NCBI GenBank assembly: GCA_902538255.1
Contig: CACBEJ010000001.1
Location: 1-64,000 of the forward strand
Source: an uncultured Pelagibacteraceae bacterium
Lineage (GTDB): Bacteria; Pseudomonadota; Alphaproteobacteria; Pelagibacterales; Pelagibacteraceae
Reading direction: 5' to 3'
Length of the DNA stretch: 64,000 nt
Shown here: positions 18,486-32,402 of the stretch, piece by piece
How positions within the stretch are numbered: position 1 is the stretch's first letter
Layout of the letters: the number at the start of each line of letters is the position of its first letter
Position numbers and translations under genes: made by a program
Notes under the pieces: generated by a model
Seen by the model: only the letters and a program-made list of their open reading frames with translations
Told to the model about the DNA's origin: nothing
The model's database searches: none

Positions 18486-19601
18486 ATGAATACTGAGAAA
18501 AACATAAAAACTTTAATTGTAAAGAAACCACTAAAATTAGACTGTGGAAAGACCATAAAAGATTTTCCTATAGCCTATGAAACTTACGGTTCACTTAATT
18601 CAAAAAAAGATAATGCAATATTAGTTTTTCATGCTCTAACAGGAGATCAATTTATCACTGGAATAAACCCTGTAACTAACAAAGAGGGTTGGTGGAGTTA
18701 TGCAGTAGGTCCTGATAAGGCTATCAATACGAATAAATATTTTGTTATTTGCTCTAACGTAATTGGTGGATGTATGGGATCATATGGACCAAGTCATAAA
18801 GATCCTGATCAAAAAATTTTTGGAACAAATTTTCCAGTTATTACAATTAATGATATGGTAAATGCTCAATATAATTTACTTGAGCATTTTGGTATAGATA
18901 AATTATTTTCTATAACTGGAGGTTCAATGGGAGGTATGCAGGTCCTTCAGTTTATCAGCAACTTTCCTGATAAATCTAAAACAGTCATACCAATAGCAAC
19001 CACATCCAGTCATTCAGCACAAAATATTGCTTTTAACGAACTAGGCAGACAAGCTATTACAGCTGATAGTAACTGGAAAGAGGGAAACTATACATCAAAC
19101 GATACTAATCCTGGAAAGGGATTAGCTGTAGCTAGAATGGCAGCTCATATAACTTATTTATCTAAAAAAGGTTTACAAGAAAAATTTGGAAGAAAGTTAC
19201 AAGAAAGAGAAGATCTTAAATTTGGATTTGATGCTGATTTTCAAATAGAAAGTTATTTGAGATATCAGGGCTCAGTATTCGTAGATAGATTTGATGCAAA
19301 TAGTTATCTTTATATAACAAGAGCTATGGATTATTTTGATTTAGCCAAGCAATTCAACGGTAATCTTTCAGAAGCATTTAAAAATACAAACGCGAAATTT
19401 TTTATAATTTCATTTACTTCAGATTGGCTTTATCCAACCCAAGAAAACAAAGATATTGTGATTGCTTTAAACTCAATAGGAGCTGATGTTGGATTTGTAG
19501 AAATTGAGTCAGATAAAGGTCACGACTCCTTTTTACTAGACGTTCCTGATTTCTTAAGTGCACTTAAAAACTTTTTAGATAAATCTTACGAAGAAAATTG
19601 A
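18486..19601 (+). CDS. metX: Homoserine O-acetyltransferase (or O-succinyltransferase), MetX
   Basis: First committed step of methionine synthesis: acylates homoserine. It is an alpha/beta hydrolase fold protein of 371 residues, with LVFHALTGDQ near residue 47, the nucleophile Ser in GGSMGGMQVLQF near 148, the catalytic Asp in TSDWLYP and His in KGHDSFLL. It lies under the SAM-II riboswitch and is followed two bases later by metW, its usual partner. Whether the acyl donor is acetyl- or succinyl-CoA cannot be told by eye. Confidence 0.95.
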   Translation: MNTEKNIKTLIVKKPLKLDCGKTIKDFPIAYETYGSLNSKKDNAILVFHALTGDQFITGINPVTNKEGWWSYAVGPDKAINTNKYFVICSNVIGGCMGSYGPSHKDPDQKIFGTNFPVITINDMVNAQYNLLEHFGIDKLFSITGGSMGGMQVLQFISNFPDKSKTVIPIATTSSHSAQNIAFNELGRQAITADSNWKEGNYTSNDTNPGKGLAVARMAAHITYLSKKGLQEKFGRKLQEREDLKFGFDADFQIESYLRYQGSVFVDRFDANSYLYITRAMDYFDLAKQFNGNLSEAFKNTNAKFFIISFTSDWLYPTQENKDIVIALNSIGADVGFVEIESDKGHDSFLLDVPDFLSALKNFLDKSYEEN

Positions 19602-19603
19602 TT

Positions 19604-20200
19604 ATGAAAAATGAATTTAAGGTAATAGCAAATTTAATTGAAAAAGATAAGAAAGTCTTAGATGTAGGTTGTGCTGATGGAACTTTGATGAAATTTTTAA
19701 AGGATAATAAAAACATAAATATAAGAGGATTAGAGATTTCAAAAGAAAAAGTGCAAGAATGCATTGCAAAAGGTTTAACTGTAATTGAAGGAAATGCTGA
19801 AAAAGATTTAAAGCAATTTCCAGACAAATCATTTGATTATGTTGTTTTAAGTCAAACCCTACAAGCTTTTCTTAATCCTGAATTAGTTTTAGATGAACTT
19901 TTAAGAGTTGGAAAAAAAGCAATAGTTACAATTCCTAATTTTGGATACTGGAAAGTAAGATTTCATTTATTATTAAAAGGCACAATGCCAATTACTAAAA
20001 CATTGCCAGATGAATGGTATAACACACCAAATTTACATATGTGTACAATCAAAGATTTTTTTCACTTTGTAAAGTCAAAAGATATAAAGATTTTTAAATC
20101 ACTCGCTTTAAATAATCTTAATTCATCAATAATAAATAAGAGTAATTTAGGGGTTAAAAATTTGTTTGCAGATCTAGGCATATTTTTGATAGAAAAATAA
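19604..20200 (+). CDS. metW: Methionine biosynthesis protein MetW
   Basis: SAM-dependent methyltransferase-fold protein of 198 residues that works with MetX. It has the motif I sequence VLDVGCADGTLMKFL, the family motif DYVVLSQTLQAF and the MetW-specific VTIPNFGYWKVRFHLLLKG followed by LPDEWYNTPN. The ATG at 19604 is preferred to the overlapping TTG at 19598, which would place the start within the metX stop codon. Confidence 0.94.
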   Translation: MKNEFKVIANLIEKDKKVLDVGCADGTLMKFLKDNKNINIRGLEISKEKVQECIAKGLTVIEGNAEKDLKQFPDKSFDYVVLSQTLQAFLNPELVLDELLRVGKKAIVTIPNFGYWKVRFHLLLKGTMPITKTLPDEWYNTPNLHMCTIKDFFHFVKSKDIKIFKSLALNNLNSSIINKSNLGVKNLFADLGIFLIEK

Positions 20201-20201
20201 A

Positions 20202-20921
20202 ATGCGTATCGAAATTATACCTTGTCTTCAAGACAACTATAGCTATTTAATAATAGACGAAAGTAACAAATTTGCATGTGTTGTAGATCCCAGTGAGTCT
20301 AAACCAATAATAAATTTTCTAAAAAACAAAAATATAAAATTAAAATATATTCTTAATACTCATCATCATTATGATCATATTGGAGGAAATCAAGAATTAA
20401 AAAAAAAATATGGGTCAGTTGTTGTGGGTTTTAAAGGAGATTCAAAAAGAATACCTGGGATAGACATATTGTTAGAAGACAATCAAACATGGAAAGCTGA
20501 AAACTTTGAAGCTAAAATTATGCATATACCTGGACACACATCGGGCCATATTTGTTTTAATTTTTATAAAGAAAAATTAGTTTTTACTGGAGATACACTT
20601 TTCTCACTTGGCTGTGGAAGAATATTTGAAGGCTCTTATGAAGAAATGTTTGAGTCTTTGAACAAAATTAAATTGTTACCAAAAGAGACAAAAATTTATT
20701 GTGGTCATGAATACACTCTTAATAATGCAAAATTTTGTAAAAAATATGATTCTGGAAACAAAGATTTACAAAAAAAAATAGAAAAAATAGAAAAATTAAG
20801 AGAAAATGGAATTCCTACCATACCCTCAACTTTAAAAGAGGAATTGGATTGCAATATATTTTTAAGAGCAAAAGATCTAAAAACCTTTTCAAAATTAAGA
20901 GATTTTAAGGATAATTTCTAA
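20202..20921 (+). CDS. gloB: Hydroxyacylglutathione hydrolase (glyoxalase II)
   Basis: Metallo-beta-lactamase fold thioesterase that hydrolyses S-lactoylglutathione in methylglyoxal detoxification. The 239 residues show the metal motif THHHYDHIGG near 55-64, PGHTSGHICF near 113, FTGDTLFSLGCGR near 130 and CGHEYTLNNAKF near 168, all characteristic of GloB. It begins one base after metW and closes the metX operon before the rplU promoter. Confidence 0.95.
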   Translation: MRIEIIPCLQDNYSYLIIDESNKFACVVDPSESKPIINFLKNKNIKLKYILNTHHHYDHIGGNQELKKKYGSVVVGFKGDSKRIPGIDILLEDNQTWKAENFEAKIMHIPGHTSGHICFNFYKEKLVFTGDTLFSLGCGRIFEGSYEEMFESLNKIKLLPKETKIYCGHEYTLNNAKFCKKYDSGNKDLQKKIEKIEKLRENGIPTIPSTLKEELDCNIFLRAKDLKTFSKLRDFKDNF

Positions 20922-20931
20922 TTAATTCGGC

Positions 20932-20959
20932 TTGACTAAAGGCTGACTACAACTATATT
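20932..20959 (+). promoter_or_regulatory. Promoter of rplU-rpmA
   Basis: TTGACT (20932-20937), a 16-base spacer and TATATT (20954-20959), lying 26 bases before the rplU ATG. The predicted leader is about 20 bases. The 64-base gap after gloB contains no other recognisable element. Confidence 0.6.
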
Positions 20960-20985
20960 GCGGTAACTTTAAATTAAATCATACT

Positions 20986-21384
20986 ATGTCATACGCAGTA
21001 ATAAAAACAGGTGGAAAACAGTATAAAGTAAAATCTGGAGATATTCTAAAAATTGAAAGACTACCAGATTCTAAACCTGAGACTAAAATAGAGTTTAATG
21101 AAATTTTGGCATATGGTGATGACAAATCAATTGAAATAGGAACTCCAAATGTTGAGGGTGCAAAAGTAGAAGCTAATTTAGTTAAAAATAGTAAAAATAG
21201 GACTATTTTAATTTTTAAAAAAAGAAGAAGACAAAATTCAAGAAGAAAAAATGGACATAGACAAGAATATTCTATGATAAGAATTAACAAAATTTTTTCA
21301 AAAGATGGTAAGGTGTTATCAGAAGCTGAAAAAATTTCTAAAACTTCAAAAAAAGAAGAAGTTAAGGAAGCAGTAAGCAAATAA
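20986..21384 (+). CDS. rplU: 50S ribosomal protein L21
   Basis: Large-subunit ribosomal protein of 132 residues. It starts MSYAVIKTGGKQYKVKSGDI and has the conserved IFKKRRRQNSRRKNGHRQEYSMIRI near 75-100. The core ends near residue 105, and a lysine/glutamate-rich tail of about 25 residues follows. It pairs with rpmA in the usual order. Confidence 0.97.
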   Translation: MSYAVIKTGGKQYKVKSGDILKIERLPDSKPETKIEFNEILAYGDDKSIEIGTPNVEGAKVEANLVKNSKNRTILIFKKRRRQNSRRKNGHRQEYSMIRINKIFSKDGKVLSEAEKISKTSKKEEVKEAVSK

Positions 21385-21398
21385 TTATTAGGTAGATT

Positions 21399-21653
21399 AT
21401 GGCAACAAAAAAAGCAGGTGGATCATCACGAAACGGAAGAGATAGTGCCGGTAGAAGACTTGGTGTAAAAAAGTATGGTGGTGAAACAGTAATTCCTGGA
21501 AACATAATTGTTAGACAAAGAGGAACTAAGATTTTTCCAGGAGAAAATGTTGGTATGGGTAAAGATCATTCAATATTTTCAATTGTTAAAGGAAAAGTTG
21601 TATTCAAAAAATCTAAATCAGATAGAACTTTCGTTTCTGTAAAGCCCAATTAA
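21399..21653 (+). CDS. rpmA: 50S ribosomal protein L27
   Basis: Large-subunit protein of 84 residues close to the peptidyl-transferase centre. The N-terminus [18 protein letters not shown] and the following [11 protein letters not shown] are nearly invariant in the family. There is no N-terminal extension requiring cleavage. It lies 14 bases after rplU. Confidence 0.98.
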   Translation: MATKKAGGSSRNGRDSAGRRLGVKKYGGETVIPGNIIVRQRGTKIFPGENVGMGKDHSIFSIVKGKVVFKKSKSDRTFVSVKPN

Positions 21654-21669
21654 TAGTACAACCAATTAA

Positions 21670-23764
<2,095 letters not shown>

Positions 23765-25015
23765 ATGATTAAATATATGAATTTAATTGGAAGAAAAGCT
23801 CGAAAAGCTAGTGAGTATAAAATTACAACTAAGGTAAAAAATAAAGTTTTAAATGATTATGCAAACTTAATTAAGAATGAAAAAAAATTTATTATTAATC
23901 AAAATTCAAAAGATATTAATTACGCAAGAAAAAAAGGATTAAAAGAAAACTTAATCAAAAGACTTCATTTAAATGAAGATAAATTAAATGGAATAATAAA
24001 TTCTATTTTTAAAATAGTTAAACTAATAGACCCTATAGACAAAACTTTAGACAAATGGAAAAGACCAAATGGTTTGTATATAAAAAGAGTATCAATACCA
24101 ATTGGAGTTATTGGGGTTATTTATGAAAGTAGACCAAATGTAACTTCAGATGTTGCTAGTCTTTGTTTTAAATCTGGAAATGTAGTGATTTTGAAAGGAG
24201 GCTCTGAGGCTATAAATTCAAATAAAGCTTTAGCTAAGTTGTTTAGAAAAGCACTTAAAAAAAATAAAGTTGATGAAAACTTTATACAGTTTATCGACGC
24301 AAAACAAAGGAAGATTGTAGATATTATGCTCTCTAAGATGAAAAAATATATCGATGTCATCATACCGCGTGGTGGAAAAAATTTGGTTAAAAAAGTTTTA
24401 GAATTATCCAAAGTACCTATAATTGGGCACTTAGAGGGGCTTTGTCATACTTATATAGATAAAGATGCAGAATTAAAAATGGCGAAAGAAGTTGTCTATA
24501 ACGCTAAATTAAGAAATACAAGTATATGCGGTGCAACTGAAACTATCCTTATTCATAAAAATATAGTCAAAAAATTTAGTAATCCTATTTTGCAGGAACT
24601 TGAAAATAGTGGTTGTAAAATAATTGGTGATAAGATTTTGAAGAATTATTACAAGGGTCAGGTGTATCCTGCAAAAGAAAAAGATTGGTCAACTGAATAT
24701 TTAGCATCAATTGTATCTGTTAAAATTGTTAAAAATTCTGAAGAGGCAATTAAGCATATTAACAAATATGGAACTATGCACACGGACTCCATCATTACAA
24801 AAAATAAAAAGACAGCAAAATATTTCTTAAAAAATGTAAAAAGCTCAATTGCAATGCATAATACCTCAACTCAATTTGCTGATGGTGGTGAATTTGGATT
24901 TGGCGGAGAAGTTGGAATTTCTACTAATACTCTACCACCAAGAGGTCCTGTGGGTTTAAATCAATTGATTTCATATAAATATGAAATCACTAGTAGTGGT
25001 AGAATAAGAAATTAA
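23765..25015 (+). CDS. proA: Gamma-glutamyl phosphate reductase
   Basis: Second step of proline synthesis: NADPH-dependent reduction of glutamyl phosphate. Its 416 residues have the aldehyde dehydrogenase fold. IGVIYESRPNVTSDVASLC lies near 115-135, the catalytic Cys is in NTSICGATETIL, and the C-terminal block FADGGEFGFGGEVGISTN is diagnostic. The ATG directly follows the proB stop codon. Confidence 0.97.
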   Translation: MIKYMNLIGRKARKASEYKITTKVKNKVLNDYANLIKNEKKFIINQNSKDINYARKKGLKENLIKRLHLNEDKLNGIINSIFKIVKLIDPIDKTLDKWKRPNGLYIKRVSIPIGVIGVIYESRPNVTSDVASLCFKSGNVVILKGGSEAINSNKALAKLFRKALKKNKVDENFIQFIDAKQRKIVDIMLSKMKKYIDVIIPRGGKNLVKKVLELSKVPIIGHLEGLCHTYIDKDAELKMAKEVVYNAKLRNTSICGATETILIHKNIVKKFSNPILQELENSGCKIIGDKILKNYYKGQVYPAKEKDWSTEYLASIVSVKIVKNSEEAIKHINKYGTMHTDSIITKNKKTAKYFLKNVKSSIAMHNTSTQFADGGEFGFGGEVGISTNTLPPRGPVGLNQLISYKYEITSSGRIRN

Positions 25016-25016
25016 A

Positions 25017-25538
25017 TTGAATAACACAAAAATAAAAATTGGTTTATTAGGTGGATCATTTGATCCTGCTCATAAAGGACACTTAGCAATTTCAAAAGAA
25101 GCAAAGAAAAGATTTAAACTCAAAAAAGTTATTTGGGCAATTACAAAAAAAAATCCATTTAAAAAGGAGAGTAAAACTTCAATTGCTCAAAGAATTAAAT
25201 ATTGTAAAAAAATAATTGGTACAAATTCATTTATTAAGATTAAATTTTACGAAAAAATTATTAAATCAAATAAAACTATAAATTTAATCAATCATTTAAA
25301 AAAAAATAAAAGCATTGAAATTTATTTTTTAATGGGTGCCGATAACCTTATTAATTTTCATAAATGGCATAAATCCAAATTAATTTCACAAAAATGTAAT
25401 ATTCTAGTTTTTGATAGACATGGGTATAAAAAAAATTCTTTAAAATCAAAGACATTTAAGCAACTTAGTAAGGCCAATCTAGAGTTTATTGAGTTTAATA
25501 AAGTCAACATTTCATCTTCTCAATTAAGAAAAATTTGA
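25017..25538 (+). CDS. nadD: Nicotinate-nucleotide adenylyltransferase
   Basis: Makes deamido-NAD from nicotinate mononucleotide and ATP. The 173 residues contain the nucleotidyltransferase motif LGGSFDPAHKGHLAI, FLMGADNLINFHKWHK and the C-terminal SSSQLRKI, equivalent to the ISSTxIR signature. The protein ends almost directly after this motif, so it lacks the short C-terminal segment of many homologues. Translation appears to start at TTG (25017), one base after the proA stop. Confidence 0.93.
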   Translation: MNNTKIKIGLLGGSFDPAHKGHLAISKEAKKRFKLKKVIWAITKKNPFKKESKTSIAQRIKYCKKIIGTNSFIKIKFYEKIIKSNKTINLINHLKKNKSIEIYFLMGADNLINFHKWHKSKLISQKCNILVFDRHGYKKNSLKSKTFKQLSKANLEFIEFNKVNISSSQLRKI

Positions 25539-25555
25539 TAATCTAAAATCAATTA

Positions 25556-25906
25556 ATGGACAAAATTTCAGACTTAAAAGAAATTGTAATCAACACACTA
25601 GATCTCAATAAAGCTCAAGACATTGTAATTATTGATCTTAAAGACAAAAGTTCTATGGCAGATTATATGATCATAGCAAGTGGAACTTCATCTAGACATA
25701 TTCAATCTTTATCAGAACAAGTTTTAGAAAAACTTAAAAATAATGGTGTAAAAGACTCAAAAATTGAGGGTAAAGAAAGTGGTGAATGGAAACTTGTTGA
25801 TGGGATTGATTTGATTGTTCATATTTTTCACCCAGAAAAAAGAAAGTTTTATGAATTAGAGAAAATTTGGTCAGAGCTAATACCAAAAGAAAAAGTGATG
25901 ATATGA
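25556..25906 (+). CDS. rsfS: Ribosomal silencing factor RsfS
   Basis: Binds ribosomal protein L14 and blocks subunit joining under starvation. The 116 residues include the family core KSSMADYMIIASGTSSRHIQ, the IEGKESGEWKLVD segment and VHIFHPEKRKFYELEKIW. It sits between nadD and ctpA; the rlmH and envC-like genes often found between rsfS and ctpA in other alphaproteobacteria are absent. Its stop overlaps the ctpA start (ATGA). Confidence 0.95.
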   Translation: MDKISDLKEIVINTLDLNKAQDIVIIDLKDKSSMADYMIIASGTSSRHIQSLSEQVLEKLKNNGVKDSKIEGKESGEWKLVDGIDLIVHIFHPEKRKFYELEKIWSELIPKEKVMI

Positions 25907-27042
25907 GAAAAATTAAATTTTTATTATTAATTTTTTTCTCTATTTTTTGCTTAAATAAAACAGTTATTTCAGCTGAAATTGATATTTACAAAAAAATTGA
26001 TCTTTTCGGTGAGGTTCTAGAAAAAATAAATAAAGAATATGTTGATGAGTTCAATCAATCTGAAAGTATGGACTCTGCTATCAATGGACTTTTACAATCC
26101 TTAGATCCTTATTCATCCTACATGTCCCCTAAAATTTTTGATGAAATGCAAACAGAAACTAGTGGTGAGTTTGGTGGACTAGGAATTGAAGTAAGTATGG
26201 AGGCTGGTGTGGTAAAAGTTATTTCACCAATAGATGATACACCTGCATCCAGAGCTGGATTAAAAGCTGGTGATTACATAGTAAAAATAAATGATATTCA
26301 GGTTCAAGGTAAATCATTAAGTGAAGCTGTTGATTTAATGAGAGGACCTGTAGGTTCTGGAATAGAGTTAACAGTAAGACGAAGAGGTGAAAAAAAAGCT
26401 TTAACATTTAATATCGTAAGAGAAGTTATCCAGGTTCAATCTGTAAAATCAGAAATTATGGATGAAAATATTGGATACATTAGGCTTACTTCATTTAACG
26501 ATAACAGTAGTGATCAAATAGAAAAACAAATTAAAAAACTAAAAAAAAATAAAAATATAAAATCGTTTATTTTAGATTTAAGAAATAATCCTGGGGGTCT
26601 TTTAACTCAAGCAATAAAAATCTCAGATTTTTTTCTAGAAAATGGAGAGATAGTTTCAACAAAAAGCAGAAAAAAATTTGAAAATAGAAAATGGTTTGCC
26701 AAAAAAGGAGATATTATTGATGGAAAAACATTATTAGTTCTAATTAATTATGGTTCAGCTTCTGCATCTGAAATTGTTGCGGGGGCTTTAAAGGATCACA
26801 AAAGAGCAGTCATAATAGGCGAAAATAGTTATGGAAAAGGTTCAGTCCAATCAATTATTCCTTTAAAAAATCGTGGAGCTATCAGATTAACTGTCGCAAA
26901 ATATTATCTTCCTTCTGGAAAATCTATTTCTGAAGTAGGTGTTAGACCAGATATAGAGGTAAATGAAGAAGGTGATGATTTTAGAATAAAAACTGATACT
27001 GATAATCAATTAAACTACGCTATTAAGTTACTTAACGGATAA
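25903..27042 (+). CDS. ctpA: C-terminal processing protease, peptidase S41
   Basis: Periplasmic serine protease of 379 residues. A signal peptide (about 1-24, hydrophobic core FLLLIFFSIFCL, cleavage near VISAE) is followed by a PDZ domain (about 80-165, GGLGIEV) and the S41 catalytic domain with Ser in NYGSASASEIVAG and Lys in NSYGKGSVQS. An open frame extends upstream to 25867, but only the ATG at 25903 places the signal peptide at the N-terminus and gives the usual ATGA coupling with rsfS. Confidence 0.94.
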   Translation: MRKIKFLLLIFFSIFCLNKTVISAEIDIYKKIDLFGEVLEKINKEYVDEFNQSESMDSAINGLLQSLDPYSSYMSPKIFDEMQTETSGEFGGLGIEVSMEAGVVKVISPIDDTPASRAGLKAGDYIVKINDIQVQGKSLSEAVDLMRGPVGSGIELTVRRRGEKKALTFNIVREVIQVQSVKSEIMDENIGYIRLTSFNDNSSDQIEKQIKKLKKNKNIKSFILDLRNNPGGLLTQAIKISDFFLENGEIVSTKSRKKFENRKWFAKKGDIIDGKTLLVLINYGSASASEIVAGALKDHKRAVIIGENSYGKGSVQSIIPLKNRGAIRLTVAKYYLPSGKSISEVGVRPDIEVNEEGDDFRIKTDTDNQLNYAIKLLNG

Positions 27043-27043
27043 T

Positions 27044-27517
27044 ATGAATAAAAATTTTAAAGATTTACCACTGAGAAGTGGGGTCGGAATTGTGTTGCTG
27101 AATAAACAAAATAAAGTATTCGTTGCAAAAAGAATAGATAATCCTAAAAATTTTTGGCAAATGCCTCAGGGTGGTGTTGATGAGGGAGAGGATAATTTAA
27201 AAGCTGCATTTAGAGAACTAGAGGAAGAAACAAGTATCAAAAGTGTAGAACTTATAAAAGAATTAGATGGTACATTAACCTATGATTTACCTGATAGATT
27301 ACTAGGTATTATTTGGAAAGGTAAATACAAAGGTCAGAAGCAAAAATGGTTTTTAATGCGATTTATTGGAAATGATAATGAAATAAATATCAATACATCT
27401 AATCCAGAATTTTTAGATTGGAAGTGGATTGACTTAGATTTAATTACTGATGTTGTGGTTGATTTTAAACATCATGTTTACAAAGAACTTAAAGAAAAAG
27501 TAAAAAAACTAATTTAG
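27044..27517 (+). CDS. rppH: RNA pyrophosphohydrolase RppH
   Basis: Nudix hydrolase that removes pyrophosphate from mRNA 5' ends and so starts decay. The 157 residues open with LPLRSGVGIVLLNKQNKVFV and contain FWQMPQGGVDEGED, typical of RppH. The Nudix box reads GVDEGE followed by RELEEETSI; the catalytic glutamates are present, but the normally conserved Gly near its end is Ser. It begins one base after ctpA and overlaps convergent atpC by nine bases. Confidence 0.93.
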   Translation: MNKNFKDLPLRSGVGIVLLNKQNKVFVAKRIDNPKNFWQMPQGGVDEGEDNLKAAFRELEEETSIKSVELIKELDGTLTYDLPDRLLGIIWKGKYKGQKQKWFLMRFIGNDNEININTSNPEFLDWKWIDLDLITDVVVDFKHHVYKELKEKVKKLI

Positions 27518-27900
27518 AGTTTTTAAAACTTCAACTTTTTGATCTGCTAAATATTTAGATTGATCGTTAATATCGGTTTTATTAGCCTCTTCTTCTGCCT
27601 GTTTAAGTAAATCTTGTTGCTTTGATTTATCCATATCAGCAAGATTAAAAATTGTACTTGTTAAAATTGATAAATTGTTATTTTTGAACTCAACAATTCC
27701 ATCTTCAACATAGTAATTTTCATCACCTGATTTTGATAAAATCTTAATTATCCCAGGTTTCAAAAAGGAAATAATAGAAATATGATCCTTCAATATTCCC
27801 ATCTCTCCTTCAAATGCAGGAACAACAACTTCTGAAACATCATCTTTTACTAAAAAAGATTTTTCAGGATTTACAATTTCTACTTTAAACTCTTCGCTCA

Positions 27901-27901
<1 letters not shown>
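27509..27901 (-). CDS. atpC: ATP synthase F1 epsilon subunit
   Basis: Central-stalk subunit of the F1 motor, 130 residues. The beta-sandwich domain spans about 1-85 (FLVKDDVSEVVVPAFEGEMGIL and GIVEFKNNNLSIL), followed by a short helical tail. It is the last gene of the atpHAGDC operon. Its ATG overlaps the atpD stop by one base, and its end overlaps convergent rppH. Confidence 0.95.
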
Positions 27902-30194
<2,293 letters not shown>

Positions 30195-30200
30195 AAATTA

Positions 30201-31736
30201 TTAAGATTTAAAATTTCCTTTTAATTGAGTGATTACCTCAACAAGTAATTTTTCTTTATCTTCCTCAAGTTTTCCTGAACTTAAAATTGACTCGATAATT
30301 TCAGGCTTATCTGATCTACATTTTTCAATAATCTTGCTCTCAAATTCAGCAACGTCTTTTAAATCAATATCATCCAGATAACCTTTTACTCCACAAAATA
30401 CTGAAATAACTTGTTCGGCAACAGTCATGGGTGAATATTGTTTTTGTTTTAAAAGTTCAGTTAACTTAGAGCCTCTATTTAAAAGTTGCTGGGTAGATGC
30501 ATCTAAATCAGATCCAAATTGAGCAAAAGCTGCCATTTCTCTATATTGTGCTAGCTCTAATTTCATTGAACCAGAAACTTTTTTCATCGCTTTAGTTTGA
30601 GCTGATGAACCAACCCTTGATACTGACAAACCTACGTTAATTGCAGGTCTTATACCTTGGTTAAATAGTTCTGTTTCAAGGAAAATTTGTCCGTCTGTAA
30701 TTGAAATAACGTTAGTTGGAATGAACGCGGATACGTCTCCACCTTGTGTTTCAATAATTGGCAGTGCAGTAAGTGATCCACCACCATGTTCATCACTTAA
30801 TTTAGCTGCTCTTTCAAGTAATCTACTATGAAGATAAAATACATCCCCAGGATAAGCCTCACGTCCAGGCGGTCTTCTTAATAGCAATGACATTTGTCTA
30901 TAAGCAACTGCTTGTTTAGACAAATCATCATAAATTATTAACGCATGCATTCCATTGTCTCTAAAATACTCACCCATAGCACAACCTGTATATGGTGCTA
31001 AGAATTGTAAAGGAGCAGAGTCAGATGCAGTAGCAGCAACGATCGTTGTGTACTCCATAGCTCCAGCTTCTTCTAATGTTTTTTGAATTTGTCTTACTGT
31101 TGATCTTTTTTGTCCAACAGCAACGTATATACAATACAGTTTTTGTTTTTCATCACCAGATTCATTGATTTTTTTTTGATTAATAATTGCATCTACTGCA
31201 ACTGCTGTTTTACCAGTTTGTCTATCACCAATAATTAATTCCCTTTGTCCTCTTCCAATCGGAACTAGACTATCAATTGATTTAAGACCAGTTTGCATTG
31301 GTTCACTTACTGATTGTCGTGGAATAATACCAGGAGCTTTTACTTCAACCCTGCTTTTTTTAATTCCTTTATCTAATGGTCCTTTTCCATCGATAGGATT
31401 TCCTAAACCATCCACTACTCTTCCTAATAATTCTTTTCCAACTGGAGTATCAACAATATTACCAGTTCTTTTTACCACATCTCCTTCTTTAACATTTCTG
31501 TCATCACCAAAAATTACAACACCAACGTTTTCACTTTCTAAGTTTAGAGCCATGCCTTTTGAACCATCTGCAAACTCTACCATCTCCCCAGCTTGAACAT
31601 TATCCAAACCATAAATCCTAGCAATACCGTCTCCAACTGATAAAACTTGACCAACTTCTGTGACTTCTGCTTTATCGCCAAAATTTTTAATTTGTTCTTT
31701 TAATATTTTTGTAACTTCTGAAGGATTTATTTCCAT
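30201..31736 (-). CDS. atpA: ATP synthase F1 alpha subunit
   Basis: Non-catalytic nucleotide-binding subunit, 511 residues. The P-loop is [15 protein letters not shown] near 170-184. The arginine-finger region lies in the [19 protein letters not shown] block near 370, preceded by [22 protein letters not shown]. It directly abuts atpH and precedes atpG by six bases. Confidence 0.99.
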   Translation of the reverse strand: MEINPSEVTKILKEQIKNFGDKAEVTEVGQVLSVGDGIARIYGLDNVQAGEMVEFADGSKGMALNLESENVGVVIFGDDRNVKEGDVVKRTGNIVDTPVGKELLGRVVDGLGNPIDGKGPLDKGIKKSRVEVKAPGIIPRQSVSEPMQTGLKSIDSLVPIGRGQRELIIGDRQTGKTAVAVDAIINQKKINESGDEKQKLYCIYVAVGQKRSTVRQIQKTLEEAGAMEYTTIVAATASDSAPLQFLAPYTGCAMGEYFRDNGMHALIIYDDLSKQAVAYRQMSLLLRRPPGREAYPGDVFYLHSRLLERAAKLSDEHGGGSLTALPIIETQGGDVSAFIPTNVISITDGQIFLETELFNQGIRPAINVGLSVSRVGSSAQTKAMKKVSGSMKLELAQYREMAAFAQFGSDLDASTQQLLNRGSKLTELLKQKQYSPMTVAEQVISVFCGVKGYLDDIDLKDVAEFESKIIEKCRSDKPEIIESILSSGKLEEDKEKLLVEVITQLKGNFKS

Positions 31737-32294
31737 TTATGCCTCTATCATTCTATTTTCGATTTGTTGTAATTTATTTTTAATTGAGGTATCGACCATA
31801 GTACTTCCTACTTGTACTACCAAACCTCCTATTAAACTTTCGTCATATTTATAGTTTAATTTTATTTTTGAGCTAAAATTTTTTGTTAACTCTTCTGTGA
31901 TTTTTGCAATTTCTTCATTAGATAATTCTTTTGCTGATTTTAATTCTGCTTTAAGTTCACCTCTTTTTCTTGAACAAATTTCAATAAAGCTTTTAAGTAT
32001 ACGCTCGATAAAAAAGAAACGTCTTTTTTGAATTAAGAAACTTAAAAAATTTTTAAATAAAGACTCAAATTTATTATTTTCAGAGATTGTATTGATTACT
32101 TTTAGTAAATCTTCTTGGCTTGTAGTTGGATCTTTAATCAAATTAGAAAAATCTTCACTTTGATCTATTAAATTAAGGATAGATGAAGACTGATCTTCGA
32201 TCTGACTTAAAAGATTGTTTTCCTCTGAAAGTTCAAAAAGCGCAAGAGAGTACCTTTCGGCTGAAGTTATTGAAAATCCGGTGTCTTTACTCAA
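31737..32294 (-). CDS. atpH: ATP synthase F1 delta subunit
   Basis: Peripheral-stalk connector between F1 and F0, 185 residues, mostly helical. It has SAERYSLALFELSEE near the N-terminus and the C-terminal signature SLIGGLVVQVGSTMVDTSIKNKL. Translation starts at a TTG (32294), supported by an AGAGGA Shine-Dalgarno sequence about seven bases upstream; no ATG is placed better. First gene of the F1 operon. Confidence 0.95.
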   Translation of the reverse strand: MSKDTGFSITSAERYSLALFELSEENNLLSQIEDQSSSILNLIDQSEDFSNLIKDPTTSQEDLLKVINTISENNKFESLFKNFLSFLIQKRRFFFIERILKSFIEICSRKRGELKAELKSAKELSNEEIAKITEELTKNFSSKIKLNYKYDESLIGGLVVQVGSTMVDTSIKNKLQQIENRMIEA

Positions 32295-32338
32295 CTTGGT
32301 TCCTCTATAATGTTGAAGATTATTTAAAAATCACGCCC

Positions 32339-32367
32339 TAAATAGCATATGACCCTTATGTCTTCAA
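32339..32367 (-). promoter_or_regulatory. Candidate promoter of the F1 ATP synthase operon
   Basis: On the minus strand TTGAAG (32367-32362), a 17-base spacer and TATTTA (32344-32339). The -10 is a weak match. It lies between the putative priA terminator and atpH and predicts a leader of about 40 bases. Confidence 0.4.
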
Positions 32368-32380
32368 GTAGCGGATTGGT

Positions 32381-32398
32381 AAAAAAGGCCTCTTTTTT
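32381..32398 (-). terminator. Short inverted repeat after priA, possible intrinsic terminator
   Basis: On the minus strand six A and a G, the loop AGGC, then C and six T give a seven-pair stem ending in a U tract, 5 bases after the priA stop codon. The stem is mostly A-U and so weak. It is symmetric enough to act in both directions, but only the minus strand has a gene ending there. Confidence 0.4.
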
Positions 32399-32402
32399 GT
32401 GG

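Noticed and set aside
20979-21380. Minus-strand open frame of 133 residues opposite rplU
   Set aside because: rplU is an unmistakable L21 gene; the reverse frame is Leu/Phe/Ser-rich shadow sequence.
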